Source of the DNA: Saprospiraceae bacterium
Lineage (GTDB): Bacteria > Bacteroidota > Bacteroidia > Chitinophagales > Saprospiraceae
Direction: 5' to 3'
DNA length: 64,000 nucleotides
Assembly (NCBI GenBank): GCA_016715405.1
Contig: JADKAE010000020.1
Location: forward strand, 1-64,000
Part shown: positions 25,694 through 35,833 of the stretch, piece by piece
Position numbering within the stretch: position 1 is the stretch's first letter
How the letters are laid out: each line of letters begins with the position of its first letter
Translations under genes and position numbers: made by a program
The notes under the pieces: model-generated
What the model saw: only the letters and a program-made list of their open reading frames with translations
Database searches by the model: none
Told to the model about the DNA's origin: nothing

Positions 25694-27541
25694 TCAATAA
25701 TAAATTTCCACGCGAGCGATTTGGGTAGTTTTTTCAAATTTGATTTCAAGGTAATGATAAGTTTGATTTTGGGGAGGCGTATCCGAATAAATTGTAGTGT
25801 GCCAATATTTATAGTCGTTGTGGGTGCTGGGGAGCATCATAAAAGCCGGATTGGCGGATTGGCGGTCGTCGCCCAGGGTAGAAAAGCTAAAGCTGAGCGT
25901 ATTTTTTTGTTCTTTTGAAAAAGCGAACACCTTAAAACCCTTGATACCTTCGGGCAGGTAATACGTCACCCTGTCGTCTGATTTGCCGTAGAGGCGCGAC
26001 AGTTTTTCGCGGCATTCGCGGTCGTTGCCGCTGGCGATATAGAGATCGCCTTTCCAGCTATACATGGCGCCGAAATGCTGCATCTCGTCGATCAGGGCGA
26101 GGCGGTTGGCACTTACAGGGCCGATTACGTTGGAAGGTTTGGAGTTCCCCGACTGGTTTTTGGCAATAACGCGGTAATAGTAAGGTTTTCCTTTTTCCGC
26201 CGTGCGGTCGTTGAATAGCGGGAAATACTGGGCTGCCGCATCAGAGATATTGAATCCTGCGATTTCCCAGGGACCTTCGGGGTTGGCGGCTCTTTCTACG
26301 TCGTAGGCGGCGGCGCCCACAGCGCCTTGCCACGATATGCGGGAAACTTCGGCAATGGGTAGTAGTCTGGGTGGGGCGGGCGGCGGCAGGGGCGGTGTTG
26401 GGATACCCTTAATGGCGAAGGCTTTTTCGCGCATCAGCGCCAGGGTATTTTTTTCGTCGTAGGCCGTGCCTGTTTCGAAGCCGGGCCACAGATAGGCTTT
26501 AAATCGCCCGTGGCCTGAGGGTTCGGAATGCCAATAGAAGCCGCCTTCGCGCCGGTGGAATCGCAGACTCCACAACAAAGCGCCCGTCATACCCGTATCG
26601 ATCACGTGGTCGAGCACCTGCCGCATGGCGCCGTTGCTGATAAAGCCGAATTCGCCCAGCACATAGGGTTTCTCCCCGTTCACGATAGCCAGGTTGCGGT
26701 TGATATGCACCATGAGTTTAATGGGGTCGGTTTCGTAGTGGTGCGAAGAGACGATGTCGATATTGGGGTCGCTCAGCGAAGACCTGCGCACGGGAGTGCC
26801 GTCGATAGCAAAAAAGCCGTCCATGACCAGGTGGTTGGCGTCGAGTTGTTTGATAAAGCGGCACATCTCGGCGGTCCAGGATTCGGGGCAGGTGAGTTCG
26901 TTGCCGGTCTCCCAGCAGAGGATGGCTTTGTCTTCTTTGTAGGGGGTGCCTGTAACGGTGTTTACCCGGTTGATTACGTAGGCAATGGTAGCCCTGGCGT
27001 CGTTGAGGAGTTGGGGATCGCTCCAGAAGTCGTCGTTGGCCTTGCCCCTGAAATCCGCGTATTGGGGTCTGCCGCCCATCCACTGCCAGTTGTTGATAAA
27101 GGGGATGATCACCCGCACGCCTACCTCATTGGCAATGGCGAGCACGAGGTCGAGGGAGCGGAAGGCTTCTTCGTCGAAAATGCCGGGCCCCAACACAAAG
27201 CTGGGCGTTTCGGGGTGGTCGTGGCGGCTTCTCACGGGGATGGTATACAGGCGCACCACGTCGCCGCCCATTTGTTTGGCGCTCAGCAGGGCGTCCCTGA
27301 TTTCAAAGGCGTCGGGCAGGCGAAAAGGCTGGGCCTGTTCGTAGCCGAATTCGTCTTCGATGTAATTCAGGTTGGGGATATTAAAAGAGACGAAGCGCAG
27401 TTCGCGCTCTCCATCCATCAATTTGGCGCCCGATCGGGTTACGAAATGTTCGAACATGCTTTTTTGCGCTTTGCCGGTTTGTGCAATAACCGGGAAGGTA
27501 AGTAATATACAGATTACAAGGAAAATGAATTGGAATTTCAT
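25694..27541 (-). CDS. Glycoside hydrolase family 5-like beta-mannanase
   Basis: 615 residues. Signal peptide (MKFQFIFLVICILLTFPVIA). The (beta/alpha)8 catalytic part carries the acid/base glutamate in ILCWETGNELTCPESW and the nucleophile in VLGEFGFIS, with GGDVVRLYTIPV and the histidine of SSHHYETDP as other GH5 markers. A fibronectin-like linker domain (ISWQGAVGAAAYDVERA) and a C-terminal beta region (about 500-615) follow. It should act outside the cytoplasm on mannan backbones (family inference). It belongs to a same-strand group of mannan genes. The stop is followed by a 7-bp repeat that repeats TGA. Confidence 0.82.
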   Translation of the reverse strand: MKFQFIFLVICILLTFPVIAQTGKAQKSMFEHFVTRSGAKLMDGERELRFVSFNIPNLNYIEDEFGYEQAQPFRLPDAFEIRDALLSAKQMGGDVVRLYTIPVRSRHDHPETPSFVLGPGIFDEEAFRSLDLVLAIANEVGVRVIIPFINNWQWMGGRPQYADFRGKANDDFWSDPQLLNDARATIAYVINRVNTVTGTPYKEDKAILCWETGNELTCPESWTAEMCRFIKQLDANHLVMDGFFAIDGTPVRRSSLSDPNIDIVSSHHYETDPIKLMVHINRNLAIVNGEKPYVLGEFGFISNGAMRQVLDHVIDTGMTGALLWSLRFHRREGGFYWHSEPSGHGRFKAYLWPGFETGTAYDEKNTLALMREKAFAIKGIPTPPLPPPAPPRLLPIAEVSRISWQGAVGAAAYDVERAANPEGPWEIAGFNISDAAAQYFPLFNDRTAEKGKPYYYRVIAKNQSGNSKPSNVIGPVSANRLALIDEMQHFGAMYSWKGDLYIASGNDRECREKLSRLYGKSDDRVTYYLPEGIKGFKVFAFSKEQKNTLSFSFSTLGDDRQSANPAFMMLPSTHNDYKYWHTTIYSDTPPQNQTYHYLEIKFEKTTQIARVEIYY

Positions 27542-27543
27542 GT

Positions 27544-27705
27544 TTAGTGCGTTCGCAGTTTAGCGTTAGGGTTTAGTGCATTCGCAGTTTAGTGCATGTG
27601 CAGTTTAATCAAACATCAAACATCCAACATCAAACATCATCATATCGCCCCCCTCGCCAAGTCGCCCCCTCGCCCCCTCACCCCCTCACCCCCTCAAACC
27701 CAGTC
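27544..27705. repeat. Compound repeat: TTTAGCG unit, CAAACATC units and (CCCCCTCA)n
   Basis: Next to the GH5 start there are two partial copies of the TTTAGCGTTAGGG unit seen at 25608. Then come CAAACATC-type units (AAACATC, CAACATC, AAACATC), then octamers CGCCCCCT and CACCCCCT. The octamers continue into the 3' end of the cellobiose epimerase gene and provide its last codons. Confidence 0.8.
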
Positions 27706-28882
27706 GTTTCAGGGCCTCCAGGCAGGCTCGGCTCGTGTGATACGGGCATTTCCACTGGCTGATCTTGTCTTCCGTAGTAATCGGTTGGCCTTCACGGTTC
27801 ACGCGCCAGTACCAGTCGCCGAGGGTCGTGTCGAGCATAAAATTTTGAATAAAATGCCAGGTATGGGTGGCGGCGCCGTAATAGGTTTGATCGCCGCTGA
27901 CCTGCCAGGCTTGGAGGAACCCGACGACGGCTTCTGCCTGTGGCCACCAGTGTTTGTCGGTATCGGTGACGCCCCGGGGGCCGGCTTCGTTGAAGAGGCC
28001 GCCGTCGGCATCGACGCCGTCGCGGAGGGTGGCTGCGGCCATTAGCAGAGCAGCCTGGCGGGCCCGGTCGAGCAGCGACTCGTCGCCGGCGGCTTCGGCG
28101 GCTTCTACCAGCAGCCAGCTGCATTCGATATCGTGGCCGAACGATATCGAATGCGATTTGAGCTGCCAGTTTTCGTCAAAAAACAGGCGCATATGGCCGG
28201 TATGGGGGTCGATAAATTTATCCAAAAACAGCTCTACGAGGTTGACAAGGGCATGGCGCACGGCTTCTTTGCGGCTGGCGCGGTATAAATGGGTATACGC
28301 TTCGAGCACATGGAGGTGCGTATTCATCGTTTTGGCTTCGTTGGCGTCTTTATCGCTCAGGCGCAGGTCTTCGAGCAGTCGCCAGTCGCGGCTGAAGGCT
28401 TCGAGGTAGCCGTTTTTGCGGTGGTCGAGGCTGTATTGTTCCAGGAATTCAAAGGTTTCCATGGCCCAATCCAGCGCGCCGGCCTGGCCGCTGAGCAGGT
28501 AGTATTCCGATAGGGCGTAGATGGCAAAAGCCTGGGCGTATACCTGTTTTTTGGTTTGAGAAGGCCGGCCCTGGTAGTCGATCATCCAATAAAAACCGCT
28601 TTTTTCTTCGTCCCAAAAATAGCGCATCAGGTATTGGTGGGCGCGGTCGGCCAGGGGCCGGTATTCATCGAGTTGCGCCTGGCGGACGGCGGCGGAGAAA
28701 GTCCATAGCAGGCGGGCGTTGAGGATGATGCCTTTTTCGTCGTGGGGATGTATCAGGCCCTGTCCGTCCATGCGGCCGATAAACCCGCCGTGGGTCTCGT
28801 CAACGGCATGGGCGGCCCACCATTGCAGGATGTCGGCAAGGGTTTTGTGGAGTTGGGATTGGAAGGCGTTTTTGTCGAGCAT
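27686..28882 (-). CDS. Cellobiose 2-epimerase
   Basis: 398 residues, N-acylglucosamine-2-epimerase-type (alpha/alpha)6 barrel. It interconverts beta-1,4-glucobiose and Glc-mannose forms, and mannobiose into Man-Glc. Family markers are GGFIGRMDGQG, GIILNARLLWTFSAA, AKTMNTHLHVLEAYTHLYRA, SFGHDIECSWLLVEAA, KHWWPQAEAVVGF and KCPYHTSRACLEAL. They include the catalytic histidines (NTHLH, GHDIE, PYHTSR). The protein is cytoplasmic with no signal peptide. It sits in the mannan gene group, 218 bp downstream of GH130, the usual partner in mannobiose breakdown. The C-terminal RG and stop codon lie in a CCCCCTCA repeat. Confidence 0.92.
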   Translation of the reverse strand: MLDKNAFQSQLHKTLADILQWWAAHAVDETHGGFIGRMDGQGLIHPHDEKGIILNARLLWTFSAAVRQAQLDEYRPLADRAHQYLMRYFWDEEKSGFYWMIDYQGRPSQTKKQVYAQAFAIYALSEYYLLSGQAGALDWAMETFEFLEQYSLDHRKNGYLEAFSRDWRLLEDLRLSDKDANEAKTMNTHLHVLEAYTHLYRASRKEAVRHALVNLVELFLDKFIDPHTGHMRLFFDENWQLKSHSISFGHDIECSWLLVEAAEAAGDESLLDRARQAALLMAAATLRDGVDADGGLFNEAGPRGVTDTDKHWWPQAEAVVGFLQAWQVSGDQTYYGAATHTWHFIQNFMLDTTLGDWYWRVNREGQPITTEDKISQWKCPYHTSRACLEALKRLGLRG

Positions 28883-28889
28883 GTTTTAT

Positions 28890-29095
28890 GTTTGTCGAGC
28901 CCTCGGCTTTGCGAGCCCTCGGCTTTGCGAGCCCTCGGCTGAAGCCGAGGGGTGAATCAAGGACATCCATGGTTTAGCCCCAGGCTTCAGCCTGGGGACT
29001 ACCGACGACACGAAAATGAAAAAAATGAAAACGAAAAATGAAAAATGAAAAATGAAAAATGAAAAATGAAAAATGAAAAATGATTTATGATGAAA
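28890..29095. repeat. Compound repeat: (CCCTCGGCTTTGCGAG)n, GCCTGGGG hairpin, (AAAAATG)n
   Basis: Three units with CCCTCGGCTTTGCGAG lie beside the epimerase start. A GCCGAGGGG and GGCTTCAGCCTGGGG hairpin region follows, then six or more perfect AAAAATG heptamers (about 29036-29090) next to the GH130 stop. No gene is present. Confidence 0.8.
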
Positions 29096-29099
29096 CAAT

Positions 29100-30308
29100 T
29101 CATGTTCCCCCCGATCCATATCGCATATTTCTTTCAATCAATCGGATGCGTTCCTCGACCGATGCCGCCGAACGCAGCCCATCGGCCGGCGTATTTTGCA
29201 CATAATCGAGCAGCCGGTCGATTGTGGTAGTGGCCACGTGCATACGCGTATCCGAGGCGCCGTAATAGATAAACACCTCGCCATTATCGTGGGAGATCCA
29301 GCCGTTGCTAAACGTCACATTCGACACGTCGCCTACGCGTTCATCGCCTTGTGGGGAGAGGAAATGGCCGGCGGGCAGGTGCGTAATACGCCAGGGTTGT
29401 TGCAGGTCGGTGAGGAAGATGTACAACACGTAGCGCAGTCCGGCGGCGGTATTGCGCACGCCGTGGGCCAGGTGGAGCCAGCCTTTATCGGTTTTCAGGG
29501 GGGTAGGCCCCTGGCCGTTTTTGACTTCTTTGATCGTGTGGTATACCTTGGGGTCAATAATTACCTCTTGTGTGACCTCGGCTTTTTGCATTGAAGCCGT
29601 GAGCCCCCAGCCGATGCCACCGCCTTTGCCTACATCAATAAAGCCGTCTTGCGGGCGGGTATACAGCGCGTATTGTCCGTCCACAAACTCGGGGTGCAGC
29701 ACCACGTTGCGTTGTTGGCCGGAGTGGGAGATCAGGTCGGGCAGGCGTTCCCATTTGACGAGGTCGCGGGTGCGCGCGATGCCGCAGGCGGCCACGGCTG
29801 CCGTGGTATCATCGGGGCGGGAGCGGTCTTTGCGTTCGGTGCAAAACAGGCCGTAAATCCAGCCGTCTTCGTGGCGGGTGAGGCGCATATCGTATACATT
29901 GGTGTCGGGGTCTTCGGTTTCGGGCATCACCAGGGGGTAATCCCAGAACCGGAAATTGTCGACGCCGTTGGGACTTGTGGCGATGCCGAAAAACGACTTC
30001 CGGTCGTTGCCTTCTATGCGCACCACCAGCAGATATTTGCCCTCGTAGAACATAGCGCCCGAGTTGAATGTGGCGTTGATGCCCTGGCGCTCCATAAAAT
30101 AGGGGTTGGTTTGTTCGTCAAAATCGTAGCGCCAGTGCAGGGGAGTATGCCCGGAGGTAAGAATGGGAAATTTCCATCGCTGGTATATGCCGTTATTATC
30201 TTCCACCGGCTCGTTGGGACGGCTGATCAGCGATTCGTGGGCCTCTTGTATGTCGCGGAGTCTTTGCCGGAAAGCATCGGAGGCCATGGGATTGTAAAAC
30301 GTAGACAT
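29100..30308 (-). CDS. 4-O-beta-D-mannosyl-D-glucose phosphorylase (GH130)
   Basis: 402 residues with a five-bladed propeller. It phosphorolyses Man-beta-1,4-Glc to alpha-mannose 1-phosphate and glucose in the cytoplasm. Family segments are NPYFMERQGINATFNSGAMF, KYLLVVRIEGNDRKSFFGIA, SPNGVDNFRFWD, DTNVYDMRLTRHEDGWIYGL (catalytic aspartate in VYDMR), RTRDLVKWERLPDL, HPEFVDGQYALYTRPQDGFI and EVFIYYGASDTRMHVAT. Length and motifs match the Bacteroides enzyme. The epimerase downstream supplies its substrate. It starts 3 bp after the transporter stop, indicating one transcript. Confidence 0.93.
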   Translation of the reverse strand: MSTFYNPMASDAFRQRLRDIQEAHESLISRPNEPVEDNNGIYQRWKFPILTSGHTPLHWRYDFDEQTNPYFMERQGINATFNSGAMFYEGKYLLVVRIEGNDRKSFFGIATSPNGVDNFRFWDYPLVMPETEDPDTNVYDMRLTRHEDGWIYGLFCTERKDRSRPDDTTAAVAACGIARTRDLVKWERLPDLISHSGQQRNVVLHPEFVDGQYALYTRPQDGFIDVGKGGGIGWGLTASMQKAEVTQEVIIDPKVYHTIKEVKNGQGPTPLKTDKGWLHLAHGVRNTAAGLRYVLYIFLTDLQQPWRITHLPAGHFLSPQGDERVGDVSNVTFSNGWISHDNGEVFIYYGASDTRMHVATTTIDRLLDYVQNTPADGLRSAASVEERIRLIERNMRYGSGGT

Positions 30309-30311
30309 ATA

Positions 30312-32143
30312 TTATAGTTTTGCCAGTTCGTCGGGATAATCCTGGAGTTTATTCCACCAGTTGAATTTAAGAAAAATACTCGACACCGCGATAAAAAGCA
30401 TGCAGATGCCGAACTCGCGCCAGTGTTCGATGACCAGGAAAATGGGCGCGGCGGTGATCGCTGTTTGCCAGGCCATACCCACCACTACATTCACAGCATC
30501 GCGGCCGAGGTCTTTGTTTTTTACCAGGTCGGGATATTCTACAATCAATTTGTCGTGGATGGGTTTCCAAAAACCCCAGGGTCGCACCTTTAGGTAAAAA
30601 TGTTTGAGAATAGCCTCGTCGTCGGGGGGAGTGAGCAGGCTTCCGGCGAAACAGCCTACCAGTGAGATAAGCAGAATGATGGGGAATGCGTATATGTCGG
30701 CGATGCCGGGCATCAGCCAGGGCACCACCATGGCGCCGCCGATACCACCCACCATACCCCAGAAATAGCCGTGGCTGTTAAACCGCCACCAGTACCATTT
30801 CAGCAGGTTAGAAGCCGTATAACCGCCGTAGAGCGCCGCCACGATCCACTGTACGATGTCGTTGAGCGATTGTACAAAAAGGCCGATGCCGATGCCGATA
30901 AGTACAAAAACCACCGAAACCAGGTAGCTCAGCCGCACGTAAGTTTTTTGCTCGGCATGGGGGTTGATGTAGTGTTTGTACACGTCATTGACCAGGTAGG
31001 CCGGTGCGGCGTTTACCGTAGCGGCGAAGGTGGACATAAAGGCGGCCAGCAGGCCGGCGATGAGCAGTCCGAGTAATCCCACCGGGATATAGTTTTTGAG
31101 GGCGAAAGGCAGGATGAGTTCAAAATCTACCTTGTCGCCCATTTGACGCAAGTCGCCCATAAAAAAGACCAGCGCCAGCACGGTGAGGCCGGCCACCAGC
31201 AGGTAGCGGGGAACAGCAGTACCACATTTACAAAAAAGCTCATCTTGGCAGCTTCGGTGGGCGTGCGGGTAGAGAGCACGCGCTGCATATCATAGTTGGG
31301 CGCCGGCCCCGCCATCGATTGCAGGGCGCCTTTAAAGAGCATCATCATCCAGAAAGCGCCGAACATCGACCAGCCGTCGTGGGCGATCTGGGCGTTGGCC
31401 GCATCGAGGATGCCCGACCAGTCGAGGTCGAGTTTTGCACCAAAAAACAACTGCGTCCAGCCATCCGGGATGACCTTATTCAGCATCTCGGGCGACACCT
31501 CGTTCATAGCAATGATACCTACCGCAATACAGGCTATCGTCATCAGCACGTATTGCATCACCTCGGTAAACACCACGCTGAACATACCGCCTTTGACCAC
31601 ATAAATCGTAGTGACCAGCGTAATGATAATGCCGTACAGGTTGGCGTTCCAGGTGGGGTCGGCGGAGAGTTGCCAGGGCAGGAAGGTGGCGGCAAATTTG
31701 CCGATGCCGATAAATCCGTAGGCCAGAAAGCCGATTACGTTGAGCAGCGCAAAGACCACCACGATGAGGTGGGAAAGCCGGGCGCCCTGCCCTCTGCCAA
31801 AGCGGAAGGTAATCCACTCGGCCCCGGTCATCACGCCGGTACGGCGCAGCCACATCGAGAGGAATACCATCATAAAAATCTGGTTGAAAACGGGCCACAA
31901 CCAGGGTATCCACACGCTTTTTAAACCATAAATAAACAGCAGGTACACCATCCACATCGTGCCGCTGATGTCGAACATGCCCGATGCGTTTGAGAGGCCC
32001 AGCATATACCAGGGCATCGTATTACTGCCCAAGAAATAGGCGCGCAGGTCTTTGGAAGCCCGTTTGGAAATCCAGATGCCGATCAGCAAAGTGGCGGCGA
32101 TATAGGCCAGGATAATGGCGAGGTCGAGCCAGTGCAGTTGCAT
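30312..32143 (-). CDS. Na+/solute symporter (SSS family), probable mannobiose transporter (one frameshift)
   Basis: About 610 residues. The first frame (32143 to about 31209) has LDLAIILAYIAATLLIGIWI, SNTMPWYMLGLSNASGMFDI and GFLAYGFIGIGKFAATFLPW. The second frame continues LVAGLTVLALVFFM, IPVGLLGLLIAGLLAAFMST and VNAAPAYLVNDVYKHY. They join at about 31208 by adding one C to a CCCC run (FPRYLLVAG). These are features of sodium:solute symporters with 13-14 membrane spans. The gene lies between GH26 (6 bp) and GH130 (3 bp) on the same strand. In Bacteroidota mannan loci a transporter in this position brings in mannobiose (inference). Confidence 0.87.
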
Positions 32144-32149
32144 AGGTGT

Positions 32150-33298
32150 TTATTTTGCCGGTGTCTTGCGGGTTTTGGCTTTTTTGGGCAGGCGGTACAT
32201 GCGGGGCAAATCTCTTTCCATAAAAATTCGGGCGTCATTAGCGAAAGCTACAAAATTGGGCGCGCTGGGGTGACCCGGATAGGGGCCGTAATGATGCGAG
32301 GGCCAGGCATTGCGCCACACCATCACATAGGCGACGCGGTGGGCGTCGGGGTCGCTGAGCATAGGCTGGAGCAACTGGTAGGTCCACCACTGCGCGTCGG
32401 GAATTTTCTCGTAGCCGGTTTCCGTGAGGGCGGCAACCTTCTTGCGGCTTTCTGCCAGTCTGACCACGGCTCCTAATTTGTGCATCATCGTATCCAGCGT
32501 TCTGCTTGTGAAGTGGTACATGTCGAGTCCCATCACATCTACATACTCATCGCCCGGATAATATAGCAAATAATCTGCTTCCGTTTCAAAAACGTCGGGG
32601 GAATATGCAAAAAGTACATTATTGAGCTTTTTCACTTCTGTCAGGTAATGGAAAGTAAACCGGTACAACGCCTTGTATTCTTCCGGGGTGCAATGGGGTT
32701 TCCCCCACCAGAACCACCCGCCGTTTTGTTCGTGGAAGGGGCGGAAAATTACCGGTATGCGATGGGAAAAGGGGAAGCCTGTTTTTAGGTTACCCAAATA
32801 ATCGGCTACGTAGTCCAACTGGCTTTTGTAAAAATCGTGCAGCGGGCCTCCCGGCAGGATGTCGGCTACCGCAGCGGTCGTATCCCAGGAGCTGCCGCCT
32901 GTTTTGGGATTGCGCAGGTGCCAGCTAAAGGAGTGGATGCCGCCCCGGCGGTAGGCCTGCCTGATCCAAAGCCGCATAGAATCGAAGCGGACCGTATCGA
33001 TATTAAAAGGCAACAGCCCGATATTGCACAGATCCCACCCATATACGGCGGGATAATCGCCGCAGACGCTTTTTATGTCGGAAAAGCCGGGTTTATTTTT
33101 CCAGCCGACGCCGTAGGCCAGGGCGTCTTCCTGTCCGAATAAAATGTAACCGTTGCCGGTAGTATGCGACAAGTTGGACAACAGCGCTTTGGTGCGTTTG
33201 GTGGACTGGGTATTGACCGGCGTTTGGGCGCCTGCCCATTGAAGGGACATAAAAATAAGTGCAACTGCCGGCAGCAATTGGCGAGTATTCAGGAGCAT
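32150..33298 (-). CDS. Beta-mannanase, glycoside hydrolase family 26
   Basis: 382 residues. Signal peptide (MLLNTRQLLPAVALIFMSLQ, cut near AGAQ). The GH26 signature IFRPFHEQNGGWFWWGKPHC contains the acid/base glutamate, with the nucleophile in ALTETGYEK. GYILFGQEDALAYGVGW and HSFSWHLRNP are other conserved parts. The enzyme cleaves beta-1,4-mannan to mannobiose or short oligomers outside the cytoplasm. It is the first gene of the same-strand mannan operon. The MITE-like copy 2 lies 40 bp upstream. A divergent GH5 mannanase lies on the other side. Confidence 0.92.
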   Translation of the reverse strand: MLLNTRQLLPAVALIFMSLQWAGAQTPVNTQSTKRTKALLSNLSHTTGNGYILFGQEDALAYGVGWKNKPGFSDIKSVCGDYPAVYGWDLCNIGLLPFNIDTVRFDSMRLWIRQAYRRGGIHSFSWHLRNPKTGGSSWDTTAAVADILPGGPLHDFYKSQLDYVADYLGNLKTGFPFSHRIPVIFRPFHEQNGGWFWWGKPHCTPEEYKALYRFTFHYLTEVKKLNNVLFAYSPDVFETEADYLLYYPGDEYVDVMGLDMYHFTSRTLDTMMHKLGAVVRLAESRKKVAALTETGYEKIPDAQWWTYQLLQPMLSDPDAHRVAYVMVWRNAWPSHHYGPYPGHPSAPNFVAFANDARIFMERDLPRMYRLPKKAKTRKTPAK

Positions 33299-33337
33299 AT
33301 TATCGATATTGAAATTCTAGTCTTTTGAGGCAGCAAA

Positions 33338-33588
33338 TTAATACTACTTTATCACTTTAAAATGTTGCATAAAATACGGGTATTGCCCCCCGCCGGCGGG
33401 GGCGGACCCGGTCCATGGATGGGTTTACCCACATCCCCCCCCCCCGCCCGGGGCCCGGGGCCCTTGGGGGGGCCCGGGGGGGAAAAAAAAGGGGAAGGAG
33501 GGGAAAAAAAAAAACAAAAAAAAAAAGAAGGCGGCAACCGGAGGAGCGCAAATGGGTATGCCTGGTTTAAAGTGACAAGTAGTATTAA
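33338..33588. mobile_element. MITE-like element, copy 2 (251 bp, garbled centre)
   Basis: The left end TTAATACTACTTTATCACTT differs from copy 1 by one base. The right end carries a one-base gap. The 3' inside (GGAGGAGCGCAAATGG, TATGCCTGG) matches copy 1. The middle (about 33415-33535) is a run of C, G and A homopolymers with few mixed bases, unlike the rest of the window. It looks like failed sequencing of a strong hairpin. It occupies the divergent promoter region of the GH26 and GH5 genes. No other feature lies in 33299-33635. Confidence 0.7.
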
Positions 33589-33635
33589 GCATCAAAATGC
33601 TAAAGTCGAGCTAAATTGCGGGAAAAACGATTGCC

Positions 33636-34914
33636 GTGAAACAAATCTTCATTGGATTTCTCTTCAGCTTCTCCTCGATTATGCTAATGGCGCAACTCCC
33701 CCCCATTCAGGTAAAAGACGGACAATTTATCCGCAATGGCAAGCCTTATTATTTTGTGGGCGCCAATTTGTGGTACGGAATGAATCTGGCGTCCATAAAA
33801 ATGGGCGGCGACCGCGCGCGCCTGCTGCGCGAACTCGACTCGCTCCAGGCCCTGGGGATCAACAACCTGCGCATCATGGCCGCTTCGGAGGGCCCCGACA
33901 CGGAGCCCTACCGCATCAGGCCCGCCCTGCAACCCCGCCCCGGCGAACTGGAAGAAGACCTGCTGCAGGGACTCGATTTTTTGCTCGTCGAGATGTCCAA
34001 ACGCGAGATGTACGCCGTGTTGTGCCTCAATAATTTTTTTCAGTGGAGCGGCGGCATGTCCCAATACGTATCGTGGGCTACCGGGGAGCCCATTCCCTAT
34101 CCCGATGTCAATGGCAAGGATTGGGACGACTTCCAGCACTACTCCGCCCGTTTTTTTGCCAACAAAAAAGCGCAGCGGCTTTTCAGGCAATTTTTATTTC
34201 AAATAATAAACAGGCAAAACAGCCTGAGCGGCATGCCCTACAAGGACGACCCCGTGATAATGTCGTGGCAGCTCGCCAATGAACCCCGGGGTTTAAGTAC
34301 GTAAAAGCTATCGCAAATGGGTAGCCAAAACCTCGGTTTTTATAAAAAAACAAGACCCCGACGCCCTGGTGTCGCTGGGCGGCGAGGGAAAACTGCCCTA
34401 CGAAAGTATCGGCACCGCCTTCGAGCAGGTGAGCGAATTGCCGGGGCTCGACTACCTCACCATGCACCTCTGGGTAGAAAACTGGGGCTGGTACAATCCC
34501 CGGCAACCCGACACCTACGACGATGCCATGCAAAAAGCGATGGCCTACCTCGATGACCACGTGACTATCGCCACCCGGCTGCGCAAACCGCTGGTGCTCG
34601 AAGAATTCGGCATTTCGAGAGATGGGGGCGAGCATCATCCCACGGGCGCCACACTCAAACGCGACCAATACTACCGCACCATACTCGACTACCTCTACAA
34701 CAAAGCCCTTGGTGGCGCTGCCGTAGGGGGCAGCAATTTCTGGTCGTGGTCGGGCGAGGGCAAACCCCTCCAGCCCGAAGCCCTCTGGCAGGAAGGCCAC
34801 CCCTTCACCGGCGATCCTCCGCATGAAAAACAGGGTTGGTATTCTATTTATTTTGAAGATAAAAGCACGCTTCAGGTGATCGGGGAGTTTGTGCGGAAAA
34901 TGAGTAATTTGTGA
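33636..34914 (+). CDS. Beta-mannanase, glycoside hydrolase family 5 (one frameshift)
   Basis: About 425 residues. The GTG at 33636 starts a signal peptide ([20 protein letters not shown]). Catalytic motifs are [12 protein letters not shown] (acid/base) and [12 protein letters not shown] (nucleophile). [28 protein letters not shown] and [12 protein letters not shown] are typical of GH5_7 beta-mannanases. The frame breaks near 34299, between the EPRG motif and [10 protein letters not shown]. One added or lost base restores a normal length. It is divergent from the GH26 operon and starts 47 bp from a MITE-like copy. It overlaps no gene and is followed 4 bp later by the ZIP transporter. Confidence 0.88.
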
Positions 34915-34918
34915 GATC

Positions 34919-35743
34919 ATGACATACATCCTTGAACACCTAACAGCCTACCACCCCGCCACACAATCACTATTCGCCACCTTATTCACCTGGAGTGTCA
35001 CGGCTTTGGGGGCTTCGCTGGTATTCTTTTTTAAAAAAATAAACCAGCAGGTGCTGGACAGCATGATGGGTTTTGCTGCAGGGGTGATGATCGCTGCCAG
35101 CTTTTGGTCGCTGCTGGCGCCTGCCATTGAGATGAGCCCTTCGGTGAGCAGTCTGCCAAACTGGGCGCCCGCCCTGATCGGATTTATGGGGGGCGGGATA
35201 TTCCTTTCGGTGATAGACAAAATACTGCCGCACGTGCATCCCAGTCTGGCTGTGGAACAGGCCGAGGGTATCTCTACCAATTGGCGGCGCAGCGTATTGC
35301 TGGTATTAGCCATAACCCTCCATAATATCCCGGAAGGATTGGCGGTGGGGGTGGCTTTTGGCGCCGTGGTGCATAATATGCCGACTGCGACTATTGGCGC
35401 TGCAGTGGCACTGGCTATCGGCATCGGATTGCAGAATTTTCCGGAAGGTACCGCCGTGTCCGTGCCCTTGCGCCGCGAAGGGATGTCGAGGCTGAAATCG
35501 TTTTGGTACGGACAGCTTTCCGGAGCGGTAGAGCCTGTCTTCGGTGTGCTGGGCGCCCTTGCCGTGCTTACCGTCAAACCCATGTTGCCGTTTGCGATGT
35601 CTTTTGCCGCGGGCGCCATGATTTTTGTGGTCGTAGAAGAGCTAATCCCCGAGTCGCAAAGGGCGGGCAATACCGACCTGGCTACACTGGCTACTTTGTT
35701 GGGTTTTAGCGCCATGATGGTATTGGATGTAGCTTTTAGTTAA
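34919..35743 (+). CDS. ZIP-family metal transporter
   Basis: 274 residues with eight predicted membrane segments. ZIP signatures are [15 protein letters not shown] in helix 4 and [18 protein letters not shown] in helix 5, where H, E and N/Q residues bind zinc or other divalent metals. A HVHPSLA segment in the loop before helix 4 is the usual metal-binding stretch. It probably imports Zn2+, with possible Fe2+ or Mn2+, across the inner membrane. It starts 4 bp after the mannanase stop, so it may share its transcript, although the functions are unrelated. Confidence 0.9.
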   Translation: MTYILEHLTAYHPATQSLFATLFTWSVTALGASLVFFFKKINQQVLDSMMGFAAGVMIAASFWSLLAPAIEMSPSVSSLPNWAPALIGFMGGGIFLSVIDKILPHVHPSLAVEQAEGISTNWRRSVLLVLAITLHNIPEGLAVGVAFGAVVHNMPTATIGAAVALAIGIGLQNFPEGTAVSVPLRREGMSRLKSFWYGQLSGAVEPVFGVLGALAVLTVKPMLPFAMSFAAGAMIFVVVEELIPESQRAGNTDLATLATLLGFSAMMVLDVAFS

Positions 35744-35833
35744 TTTAAGCCGTGAGAAAGTTCTACCTTTATTAGTGACAACCGTCATCGCAACAAACAG
35801 CGCGGGACGGTATGTTTGTAAAAATACAAGTCC

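Noticed and set aside
33362..34033. Gene in the plus strand across the garbled MITE centre
   Set aside because: It depends on homopolymer runs that look like sequencing failure, and it overlaps the real GH5 start in another frame.
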